Source: DATAJX01 sp964601735 (GTDB taxonomy: Bacteria > Pseudomonadota > Alphaproteobacteria > UBA2136 > UBA6156). Taken from it: DNA of 13,135 bases. Positions 1 through 4,653 of this stretch are shown here, piece after piece. The notes below the pieces were generated by a model that was not told the origin of the DNA, did not search any database, and saw only the letters and a list, made by a program, of their open reading frames with translations. Each line of letters begins with the position of its first letter. Position 1 is the first letter of the stretch. The stretch spans positions 1-13,135 of the forward strand of contig CAZROO010000026.1 of NCBI GenBank assembly GCA_964601735.1, in the 5' to 3' direction. Position numbers and translations under genes: made by a program.

Positions 1-645
1 ACCCAGGCGGGTTCGGAAGTGTCGGCGCTGCTGGGCCGCATGCCCTCCGCCGTGGGTTACCAGCCGACGCTGGCCACCGACATGGGTGCGATGCAGGAAC
101 GGATTACCTCGACCAAGCGCGGGTCGATTACCAGCGTGCAGGCCGTGTACGTGCCCGCTGACGACCTGACCGACCCGGCGCCTGCCACTACCTTTGCCCA
201 CTTGGATGCAACCACCGTGTTGAACCGCTCGATTGCCGAAAAGGGGATTTACCCGGCGGTTGACCCTCTGGACTCCACCAGCCGGATGCTTGACCCGCAA
301 GTGGTGGGTGAAGAGCACTACCGCGTGGCGACGCAGGTGCAGAGCACGCTGCAACGCTACAAGGCGCTGCAGGATATCATCGCCATTCTGGGCATGGACG
401 AACTCTCCGAAGACGACAAGCTGGTGGTGAGCCGTGCGCGTCGTCTGGAGCGTTTTCTCAGCCAGCCCTTCCATGTAGCCGAACAGTTCACCGGCGCACC
501 GGGCAAGTATGTGAAGCTGGCGGATACGATTCGCGGCTTCAGCGAAATCCTGGCCGGGAAGCATGACAATTTGCCGGAAGCCGCTTTCTATATGGTGGGC
601 GGGATTGATGAGGCGCTGGAGAAGGCTAAGAAGCTGGTTTCGTAA
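1..645 (+). CDS. atpD: F1 ATP synthase beta subunit, C-terminal part (5' truncated by window)
   Basis: This is the catalytic beta subunit of the F1 sector, which hydrolyses or makes ATP at the membrane-bound F1Fo complex. The reading frame is open from base 1 (reads TQAGSEVSALLGRMPSAVGY), so the GTG at 19 is an internal codon and the gene begins upstream of the window. About 214 residues remain, covering the end of the nucleotide-binding domain and the C-terminal helical domain. Diagnostic stretches are TQAGSEVSALLGR, GYQPTLATDMG, ITSTKRGSITSVQA, YVPADDLTDPAPATTF, IYPAVDPLDSTSR and the DELSEDDK segment (the DELSEED-type lever that contacts gamma). The P-loop lies outside the window. It ends KKLVS and is followed 21 nt later by a strong terminator, so transcription of the ATP synthase operon seems to stop here rather than running into atpC as is usual. 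The identification is very secure. Confidence 0.98.
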   Translation, partial: TQAGSEVSALLGRMPSAVGYQPTLATDMGAMQERITSTKRGSITSVQAVYVPADDLTDPAPATTFAHLDATTVLNRSIAEKGIYPAVDPLDSTSRMLDPQVVGEEHYRVATQVQSTLQRYKALQDIIAILGMDELSEDDKLVVSRARRLERFLSQPFHVAEQFTGAPGKYVKLADTIRGFSEILAGKHDNLPEAAFYMVGGIDEALEKAKKLVS

Positions 646-666
646 GCACAGGGTCGAAATAAACTT

Positions 667-688
667 GCCCCGCTTTGGCGGGGCTTTT
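667..688 (+). terminator. Rho-independent terminator after atpD
   Basis: A perfect 7-bp GC stem (GCCCCGC at 667-673 with GCGGGGC at 678-684), loop TTTG, then TTTT. It sits 21 nt after the atpD stop and should end the ATP synthase transcript before the small secreted-protein genes. Confidence 0.85.
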
Positions 689-699
689 AATTTGGCGGC

Positions 700-996
700 A
701 TGTTCAGGTATCTGCTGGGTGGGGTTCTGCTGTTGAACGCGTTGCCGGCGTGGGCCGATGTGTCGGCTGCCAGCCCGCTGAAGAGCCAGGAGGAGCTTCA
801 AAAGCTGAAAGAGCAGCGGCGCGAGATGCGCCAGCGCAACGCCAAGGCCGCGCGCGACCCGGTAGCATGGGGTGTGGTGCGCCAATGTCGTGCGACCATG
901 AAAGCAGCCAAAACCCCGCAGGACAAAGCCGCCGCCGCCACGCTGTGCCAGCAAGGTGCGGCATGGGAGAGGGAACGCCTGGACCTGCAACGCTAG
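700..996 (+). CDS. Small exported C-X19-C protein, paralogue 1
   Basis: A 98-residue protein of unknown function, predicted to be exported. Residues 1-19 (MFRYLLGGVLLLNALPAWA) form a short signal peptide with an AWA|D cleavage site. The mature part is highly charged and Ala-rich, predicted helical (about residues 28-62, many Arg, Lys, Glu and Gln). Its only two cysteines are C63 and C83, separated by exactly 19 residues, with AAK at +6 to +8 after the first. That layout recurs in the next three genes, so I group them as one paralogous family; a disulfide closing a helical hairpin is an inference. It starts 12 nt after the atpD terminator. No clear Shine-Dalgarno is visible before the ATG, which is the main weakness of the call. 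The signal peptide and the conserved cysteine spacing support it. Confidence 0.78.
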   Translation: MFRYLLGGVLLLNALPAWADVSAASPLKSQEELQKLKEQRREMRQRNAKAARDPVAWGVVRQCRATMKAAKTPQDKAAAATLCQQGAAWERERLDLQR

Positions 997-1041
997 GCCA
1001 CAAAACTGCCTTGCCGTAAGGCAAATGTAACCATCGCTCTT

Positions 1042-1068
1042 GGCCCTGGCTCCGCCGGGCCCTATTTT
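1042..1068 (+). terminator. Possible terminator between paralogues 1 and 2
   Basis: An imperfect hairpin: GGCCC and GGC on the left pair with GCC and GGGCC on the right, around one bulged T and a TCC loop, followed by CTATTTTA. The T-tract is broken, so this may be an attenuator or a weak terminator. A smaller hairpin (TTGCC-GTAA-GGCAA, 1011-1024) precedes it. Confidence 0.45.
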
Positions 1069-1098
1069 ACAGGTAAGAAAAGGAAAGGTGTGGTCGCC

Positions 1099-1404
1099 AT
1101 GCAAAAATACCTATTGCTTACCCTGATGACCGTGACGGCGCTGCCGGTAATGGCTTGGCCCGGTTTCGGGAGGGCGGGCGCTTCCCAGGTTTCGGGTACG
1201 CACCCTCGCCCCACCAGCGAGCAGATGGCCGCGCGCCATACCGAGATGCAACAGCGCATGGATGCCCGCCGCGCGGCCATGCAGCCCTGCTCGGCGGCCC
1301 TTCATGCCGCCAAAAATGCGGCTGACATGGTGGCGGCGCGCAAAACCTGCCGGGATATCAGCAAAACGCTGAGCAAGCAGGACGCGGCGGCGAGAAACCG
1401 CTAA
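1099..1404 (+). CDS. Small exported C-X19-C protein, paralogue 2
   Basis: A 101-residue exported protein of unknown function. I chose the ATG at 1099 over the in-frame GTG at 1090. It gives the signal peptide MQKYLLLTLMTVTALPVMA, which shares its MQKYLL start and ALPVMA end with paralogue 4, and it lies about 10 nt after an AAAGGAAAGG ribosome binding site. The mature protein starts WPGFGRAG, has a linker rich in Gly, Ser and Pro, then a charged helix (residues 41-62, HTEMQQRMDARRAAM type). C64 and C84 are its only cysteines, 19 residues apart, with AAK at +6 to +8. The stop codon overlaps the next start (TAATG), indicating translational coupling. Nothing suggests an enzyme; a disulfide-stabilised helical hairpin in the periplasm is inferred. 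Confidence 0.82.
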   Translation: MQKYLLLTLMTVTALPVMAWPGFGRAGASQVSGTHPRPTSEQMAARHTEMQQRMDARRAAMQPCSAALHAAKNAADMVAARKTCRDISKTLSKQDAAARNR

Positions 1405-1688
1405 TGCGTGCGGTGTTGACCCTTATTGCGTTAAGCCTGGTGGCGTGGCCGGTGGCAGCGCTGCCGATGTTCGGTGGTGACGGGGTGACCAATGCCGAGC
1501 TGGCCAAGGCCCAGCAGGATGCCAAAATTAAAAAGGCCAAGGCTGCCAAGGATGCGCAGGCCAAGTGCATGCAGCAGGCACTGGCCGCCACCACCGCCGC
1601 ACAAAAAGCGGTGGCGCGGCAGGCATGTCTGGAATCGGCCGCCAAGGATGAGGCCCAGACCCACCCGTGGGTGGCGCCACAGCTCTAG
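1404..1688 (+). CDS. Small exported C-X19-C protein, paralogue 3
   Basis: A 94-residue exported protein of unknown function. Its start overlaps the previous stop in the sequence TAATG, with GGCGAG as a ribosome binding site inside the upstream gene, so the two are probably co-translated. The signal peptide is about residues 1-19 (MRAVLTLIALSLVAWPVAA), and the mature part begins LPMFGGDG, echoing WPGFGRAG at the same place in paralogue 2. A Lys/Ala/Gln-rich helix (about residues 31-54) leads to C55 and C75, again exactly 19 residues apart, with AAT where its relatives have AAK. The tail is short and ends HPWVAPQL. Composition is dominated by Ala, Lys and Gln. Membership of the family rests on the signal peptide, the cysteine spacing and gene order. 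Confidence 0.82.
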   Translation: MRAVLTLIALSLVAWPVAALPMFGGDGVTNAELAKAQQDAKIKKAKAAKDAQAKCMQQALAATTAAQKAVARQACLESAAKDEAQTHPWVAPQL

Positions 1689-1731
1689 CGGCAAAGTGAC
1701 GCGGCGTAAGCCAGTCGTAACAAATCCTCTT

Positions 1732-1752
1732 GCCCTGCGGTTGCGGGGCTTT
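1732..1752 (+). terminator. Terminator after paralogue 3
   Basis: A 7-bp stem with one T-G wobble (GCCCTGC at 1732-1738 with GCGGGGC at 1743-1749), loop GGTT, then TTTATGCTTTTT. It resembles the atpD terminator in sequence and separates the paralogue 2-3 pair from paralogue 4. Confidence 0.65.
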
Positions 1753-1793
1753 ATGCTTTTTGTGTTACCCAACCCTCAACAGAAAGAAAACAC

Positions 1794-2213
1794 ATGCAAA
1801 AGTATCTGTTAGTTGCCGCGCTGGCCGGTTTGGCCCTGCCGGTGATGGCCCAGGACGCCAGCGCCCCGGCGGCTCCCGGCACGGCCGACCACGATGCCAA
1901 CCGCGCCGCGCATTTCCAGGAAATGAAGGCCAAGATGGCCGAACACCAGGAAGCGATGGACAAGAAGATTGAAGAACGCCGCGCTGAAATGGACGCCCAT
2001 CGCAAAAAGTGCGAGCAGGCCGAACAAGCCGCCAAGAGCCCCGAGGAAATGAAGAAAATCCATGAGGACTGCCGCAAGGAAGCCGAAGCCATGCATGAAA
2101 AATTCAAGGCCGACCGCGAGGCCCACATGAAGGACAGGCAGGCCCGCCGCGCCGAATGGCAAGCCAAGAAGGCTGAGATGAAAACCGGCATGGGCACCCC
2201 GTCCGGTCAGTAA
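1794..2213 (+). CDS. Small exported C-X19-C protein, paralogue 4 (longest, highly charged)
   Basis: A 139-residue exported protein of unknown function. Its signal peptide, MQKYLLVAALAGLALPVMA, closely resembles that of paralogue 2, with predicted cleavage before QD. After an Ala/Pro linker the protein is an almost continuous, strongly charged helix from about residue 36 to 130 (repeated EMKAK, KKIEERRAEM, KADREAHMK segments), which could form a coiled coil. The only cysteines are C73 and C93, 19 residues apart, with AAKSPEEM between them as in paralogue 1 (AAKTPQDK). The ATG follows a purine-rich AGAAAGAAAA tract rather than a strong ribosome binding site. It has its own terminator on each side, so it is probably a single-gene transcript. 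It is rich in Lys, Glu, Met and His. A scaffold, metal-binding or chaperone-like role is possible but not shown. Confidence 0.86.
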   Translation: MQKYLLVAALAGLALPVMAQDASAPAAPGTADHDANRAAHFQEMKAKMAEHQEAMDKKIEERRAEMDAHRKKCEQAEQAAKSPEEMKKIHEDCRKEAEAMHEKFKADREAHMKDRQARRAEWQAKKAEMKTGMGTPSGQ

Positions 2214-2229
2214 GCTGGTTGGAGCCAGA

Positions 2230-2260
2230 CAGGACACCCCGCCGGGGTGTCCTGTTTTTT
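2230..2260 (+). terminator. Strong Rho-independent terminator after paralogue 4
   Basis: A perfect stem of 10-11 bp (CAGGACACCCC against GGGGTGTCCTG) with a 3-nt GCC loop, followed by six T residues at 2255-2260. It is 16 nt after the stop codon at 2213. Confidence 0.93.
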
Positions 2261-2323
2261 GGGCGATGCCGTTGCCGGGTGGGGTTGTTGCCCCGTAGCC
2301 TGACGGCAAAGAAAGGAATCTCC

Positions 2324-2737
2324 ATGTTACGTTACCTATTGACCGGAGCGCCGCTGCTGGCCCTGGGTTTTTCCATCTGTTTGGCCGCGCAGGCCCAGCA
2401 ACAGCCGCGACCGCACAGGCCGATGCCGGGTATGGAGATTGGGACCAAGGGGCCGAGCGGTTCGATGAGGCCGATTCCGTTGGAGACGCATGCGCCGATG
2501 GGCGATGTGGGCGGGATGATGCCGCCGCCGGGCGGCATGGGGCCACGTGTTGGGCTAGGGCAGGGACTTTCCGGCAGCCTTCCTATCGGGGCTAACGGGA
2601 TTCCGCAGGACGGTCCCCGCGCGGGGCTGCCGCCGATGGGTTTGCCCGACGGCCATAAAAAGCCGCTGATGCCGCAGGTACGGCCACAGTACACGCCGGG
2701 CGGGGCCATGCCCGCCGTGCCTGCCGGGCAGCCGTAA
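2324..2737 (+). CDS. Exported Pro/Gly/Met-rich low-complexity protein
   Basis: A 137-residue protein of unknown function. The frame is open upstream to 2219, but that part overlaps the terminator. The ATG at 2324 follows GAAAGGA at a good distance and begins a signal peptide, MLRYLLTGAPLLALGFSICL through AAQA, with cleavage near residue 24. The MxRYLL start matches paralogue 1. The mature chain has almost no predicted secondary structure: it is rich in Pro, Gly and Met with few aromatics (APMGDVGG, MMPPPGGMGP, GLPPMGLPDG). Its single cysteine lies in the signal peptide and does not fit a lipobox. It lacks the C-X19-C motif. The GLP-MGLP and PMGD-GG pieces recur in the gene at 3249. A disordered cell-envelope protein is likely; function cannot be assigned. 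Confidence 0.75.
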   Translation: MLRYLLTGAPLLALGFSICLAAQAQQQPRPHRPMPGMEIGTKGPSGSMRPIPLETHAPMGDVGGMMPPPGGMGPRVGLGQGLSGSLPIGANGIPQDGPRAGLPPMGLPDGHKKPLMPQVRPQYTPGGAMPAVPAGQP

Positions 2738-2768
2738 GCCTGATGTAAGCAATTGTTAAAAAGGCATA

Positions 2769-2796
2769 AAAAACACACCCGGCAGGGTGTGTTTTT
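2769..2796 (+). terminator. Rho-independent terminator
   Basis: A 12-bp stem, AAAAACACACCC with GGGTGTGTTTTT, loop GGCA. The A-tract opposite the T-tract would let it work in either direction. It lies 31 nt after the stop at 2737. Confidence 0.88.
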
Positions 2797-2893
2797 ATAT
2801 TTTGCGCCCGGCCTGTTGCCTGCTAAAGCGGCAGTCTTAGCATGGGCCCAGCCATTTAAAACTGGTGAATATAAAACAAGGAGAACCCACCCC

Positions 2894-3124
2894 ATGCAAC
2901 GCATCATGATGATTGCCCTGCTGGCCGCTTTTGCGATGCCGGCCATTCAGTCCGCGCACGCCGACGATATGAACCCCACCGACACCCGCGCCGAATTCGC
3001 CGCGCGCGCCGCCAACCACGGCCGTTACAACCCGGCCATGCACAAGGGTGAGCACAAGAAGGAATGGAAGCACCATCACCGCAAGATGGTGAAAAAGGCC
3101 GCCGCCAAGAAGGTGCGCAAGTAA
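2894..3124 (+). CDS. Small exported Lys/His-rich basic protein
   Basis: A 76-residue protein of unknown function. I chose the ATG at 2894, preceded by AAGGAG (2878-2883), over an upstream TTG whose extension would run through the terminator. Residues 1-23 (MQRIMMIALLAAFAMPAIQS then AHA) make a signal peptide with cleavage before DD. The mature protein is about 53 residues. Its first half is neutral (NPTDTRAEFAARAANHGRYN); the rest is strongly basic, with HKGEHKKEWKHHHRK and a Lys/Ala tail ending KKVRK. There is no cysteine. The His and Lys clustering could bind metal ions or polyanions such as lipopolysaccharide or nucleic acid, but that is only inferred from composition. It sits between two strong terminators as a one-gene unit. 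Confidence 0.8.
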   Translation: MQRIMMIALLAAFAMPAIQSAHADDMNPTDTRAEFAARAANHGRYNPAMHKGEHKKEWKHHHRKMVKKAAAKKVRK

Positions 3125-3146
3125 GCTTGAGTTCTAAGCAAACTTG

Positions 3147-3178
3147 AACACAAGGCCCTCTTGGGGGCCTTGTGTTTT
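3147..3178 (+). terminator. Strong Rho-independent terminator
   Basis: A 12-bp perfect stem (AACACAAGGCCC at 3147-3158 with GGGCCTTGTGTT at 3165-3176), loop TCTTGG, ending in a TTTT run. It closes the basic-protein gene at 2894. Confidence 0.93.
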
Positions 3179-3248
3179 AAGGGGCCACGGTTAGACTGCG
3201 AGCAGTTTTTACACTGGTTGTACCCAAAACATAAAGGAAACAAGAACG

Positions 3249-3560
3249 ATGAAGACAATCTTAATGTTGGTAACCGGCGCCTGCCTGCTAGCGGGCGCGG
3301 CGGTGGCCGAAGATGCCATGCCTGCCGCCGGCGGCATGGACATGGGCGCCGCCCCCGCGGCCCCGCAAATGGACATGGTGCCTGCTGCGGCTACGCTGGC
3401 GGCGGATACCAGCGCCAGCCTGGCGGTGGTGACGTCTGCCACCGTGACGGCCCCGGGCAGTGTCGATACCGGCCTGCCGATGGGCTTGCCCGCCGACACC
3501 CCGATGGGTGACGGCGGCACCGATGGCGACAACGAAGCCCCGCCGAGCCTGGGCAAGTAA
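3249..3560 (+). CDS. Exported Ala/Met/Asp-rich low-complexity protein
   Basis: A 103-residue protein of unknown function with an AAAGGAAA ribosome binding site just upstream. The signal peptide is MKTILMLVTGACLLAGAAVA, with cleavage before ED; the cysteine at 12 does not fit the lipobox, so signal peptidase I processing is more likely than lipidation. The mature chain is acidic and of low complexity: AMPAAGGMDMG, then an Ala/Thr/Val/Ser segment (residues 44-69) that may be beta-rich, then GLPMGLPADTPMGDGGTDGD. The GLP-MGLP and PMGD-GG pieces resemble those of the Pro/Gly/Met-rich protein at 2324, suggesting a distant relation or convergent low complexity. No cysteine remains in the mature protein. 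It is the last gene before atpC and is followed by a terminator. Confidence 0.75.
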   Translation: MKTILMLVTGACLLAGAAVAEDAMPAAGGMDMGAAPAAPQMDMVPAAATLAADTSASLAVVTSATVTAPGSVDTGLPMGLPADTPMGDGGTDGDNEAPPSLGK

Positions 3561-3571
3561 TTCCCGGTTAT

Positions 3572-3598
3572 AAAAGAGCGGCGCTTGCCGCCCTTTTT
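3572..3598 (+). terminator. Terminator between the 3249 gene and atpC
   Basis: GCGGC (3578-3582) pairs with GCCGC (3587-3591) around GCTT; an A-tract upstream can pair with the TTTTT run after it. It lies only 22 nt before the atpC start, so atpC either has a promoter overlapping it or depends on readthrough. Confidence 0.8.
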
Positions 3599-3619
3599 AT
3601 TTGCGGGTACAACACGCCC

Positions 3620-3877
3620 ATGAAGTTTGAACTGATGACCCCCGCCGCCCAGGTTGCCGACATCGCGGAAGCCACCTTTGTGGCGCTGCCCGGCGATGAC
3701 GGCGACTTTGGCGTGATGCACGGCCACATGCCGCTTATTTCCACCCTGCGTGACGGCCAGACCATTGAAGTGACCGATAATGTGGGGAAGAAGAGCCGGT
3801 TTACCGTCAACGGCGCTTTTGCCGATGTGCAGCCGCATGCGGTGACGGTTCTCGCTGAAACGGCCTCGGCTGTTTAG
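3620..3877 (+). CDS. atpC: F1 ATP synthase epsilon subunit, short form without C-terminal hairpin
   Basis: The epsilon subunit belongs to the central rotor stalk and couples gamma to the Fo c-ring. The 85 residues correspond to the N-terminal beta-sandwich domain only: MKFELMTPAAQVADIAEATF, then the family signature LPGDDGDFGVMHGHMPLIST, and strands through FTVNGAFADVQPHAVTVLAE. Most bacterial epsilon subunits have about 130-140 residues, with a C-terminal two-helix region that can inhibit ATP hydrolysis; here the protein stops after ETASAV. I looked downstream in other frames for the missing helices and found none, so this looks like a natural short form, as is known for Chlorobium. No strong ribosome binding site precedes the ATG. 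The gene is separated from atpD by seven unrelated small genes and several terminators, which is unusual. Confidence 0.93.
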   Translation: MKFELMTPAAQVADIAEATFVALPGDDGDFGVMHGHMPLISTLRDGQTIEVTDNVGKKSRFTVNGAFADVQPHAVTVLAETASAV

Positions 3878-3920
3878 TTTTTGTTGAATCCTCCCGGTTA
3901 TTGAAATATGAGGGGGCGTA

Positions 3921-3941
3921 GCCGCTTGGCGGTATCTTTTT
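3921..3941 (+). terminator. Weak terminator after atpC
   Basis: A short stem GCCGC-TTG-GCGGT with one wobble, followed by ATCTTTTT. It lies 43 nt after the atpC stop and just before the ribosome binding site of the next gene. Confidence 0.4.
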
Positions 3942-3956
3942 GACGGAGTTTTTTCC

Positions 3957-4280
3957 ATGCATACTATGCTGACAGATAGTGTGATTGACGATGTCACGCG
4001 GATAATGGCCGTTCAGGAAAGGGCTGTTTTGAACCATATTCTTGAAACCGTCACCAGCAAGGGCGTTTGCGAGGTACGGCTGCGGGACGGCGACCATCTG
4101 AAAATCAAAGGTGTTGGCGTAGCCACCGGCCTTGGCCGGATGGTGAAGCGCCTGGACGAGGCCGGGCATGAGGTGCGGGTGATCGTCAGGTTTCTTCGCT
4201 GGCCGGGGATATACCTGCGCGTGACGCGAAAGAACCGGAGGGCCGAGGCCCCCTGGCCGGCGCGGTTCAAGAATCCTTGA
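3957..4280 (+). CDS. Hypothetical cytosolic alpha/beta protein, 107 aa
   Basis: I do not recognise this protein. It has no signal peptide or membrane segment. The ATG follows GGAG by 8 nt. The N-terminal half is predicted helical (residues 5-34, VIDDVTRIMAVQERAVLNHI). A beta-like stretch follows (VCEVRLRDGDHLKIKGVGVA), then a helix (GRMVKRLDEAG), and a beta hairpin of alternating residues, HEVRVIVRFLRWPGIYLRVT. The tail is basic with prolines. The final section, with an LDEAGHEV turn followed by an aromatic/basic strand pair ending in RVTRKN, resembles the corresponding part of the next gene (LSEEGGYHI to VRITKKK), so the two may be distant paralogues. It has its own terminator. Base composition does not differ obviously from its neighbours. 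Confidence 0.72.
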   Translation: MHTMLTDSVIDDVTRIMAVQERAVLNHILETVTSKGVCEVRLRDGDHLKIKGVGVATGLGRMVKRLDEAGHEVRVIVRFLRWPGIYLRVTRKNRRAEAPWPARFKNP

Positions 4281-4292
4281 AGTTCAGGCCGG

Positions 4293-4318
4293 ATGCCCCC
4301 ATCTTATGGGGGCATTTT
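4293..4318 (+). terminator. Rho-independent terminator
   Basis: A perfect 9-bp stem, ATGCCCCCA with TGGGGGCAT, loop TCTTA, then TTTT. It separates the two hypothetical genes at 3957 and 4342. Confidence 0.88.
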
Positions 4319-4341
4319 GCTTCATCTCACAGGAGTTTTTG

Positions 4342-4644
4342 ATGACAAGCCTGGCAGCGGCCGAGGCCGTAAGGCGTGCGCGTGAGCGGGATTATAACTT
4401 TAACCTGAAAGAGATTCTCCAAACCATCAGAGAGAGAGTCGAGAAGCGCGGTGAGTTCATTGGCCGTACCGTCGGCTACCGGGAGAGCGAGAAGAACTAC
4501 GACAAACTGGTAAAGGCCGGTGACTGCAGGTTGGATGATGTCGAAAAGGCCCTTAGCGAAGAGGGCGGTTACCATATCGAGTACACCAAACGATTTTGGG
4601 GCTTGCTCAGGGGCGTTCGGATAACGAAGAAAAAGGGGGCTTAG
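4342..4644 (+). CDS. Hypothetical cytosolic protein, 100 aa
   Basis: I do not recognise this protein. The ATG at 4342 has AGGAG six bases upstream; the longer reading from 4306 would overlap the preceding terminator and is rejected. It has no signal peptide. Predicted layout: N-terminal helix (SLAAAEAVRRARERD), a second charged helix (LKEILQTIRERVEKRG), a central GRTVGYRESEKNYDKLVKAG stretch, a short helix (DDVEKALSEEG), then a beta hairpin with aromatic and basic residues (YHIEYTKRFWGLLRGVRITK). It has one cysteine. The C-terminal helix-to-hairpin layout parallels the preceding gene. The aromatic and basic character of the hairpin would suit nucleic-acid or protein binding, but that is only a composition-based guess. 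Its stop codon lies inside a bidirectional terminator. Confidence 0.75.
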   Translation: MTSLAAAEAVRRARERDYNFNLKEILQTIRERVEKRGEFIGRTVGYRESEKNYDKLVKAGDCRLDDVEKALSEEGGYHIEYTKRFWGLLRGVRITKKKGA

Positions 4645-4653
4645 CCCCTTTTT
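4630..4653. terminator. Bidirectional terminator between convergent genes
   Basis: An A5-GGGG arm pairs with a CCCC-T5 arm around a GCTTAG region, so both strands give a GC hairpin followed by a T-tract. It contains the stop codon of the gene at 4342 and abuts the stop of the aminotransferase gene, serving both convergent transcripts. Confidence 0.82.

Noticed and set aside
700..2213. Assigning the four Cys proteins to the PsiF family
   Set aside because: PsiF repeats have two cysteines with a similar gap, but the spacing recalled is 20 and the Gly-Asp turn is absent here; without a profile search the assignment would be unsupported.
2324..2400. Lipoprotein signal at the cysteine of the 2324 protein, and likewise at C12 of the 3249 protein
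   Set aside because: The residues before the cysteines (FSI and TGA) do not fit the lipobox, and both have a good signal peptidase I site further on.
1809..2546. A 245-codon - strand frame across paralogue 4 and the next gene
   Set aside because: It crosses a strong + strand terminator and two genes with signal peptides on the + strand; no start signal supports it.
3208..3235. A promoter (TTTACA with CATAAA) before the 3249 gene
   Set aside because: Transcription would start only about 7 nt before the ATG and remove the ribosome binding site.
3878..3956. A frameshifted C-terminal domain for AtpC
   Set aside because: Translating downstream in the other frames gives no helical Ala/Glu/Arg-rich sequence of the epsilon type, so a natural short form is preferred.
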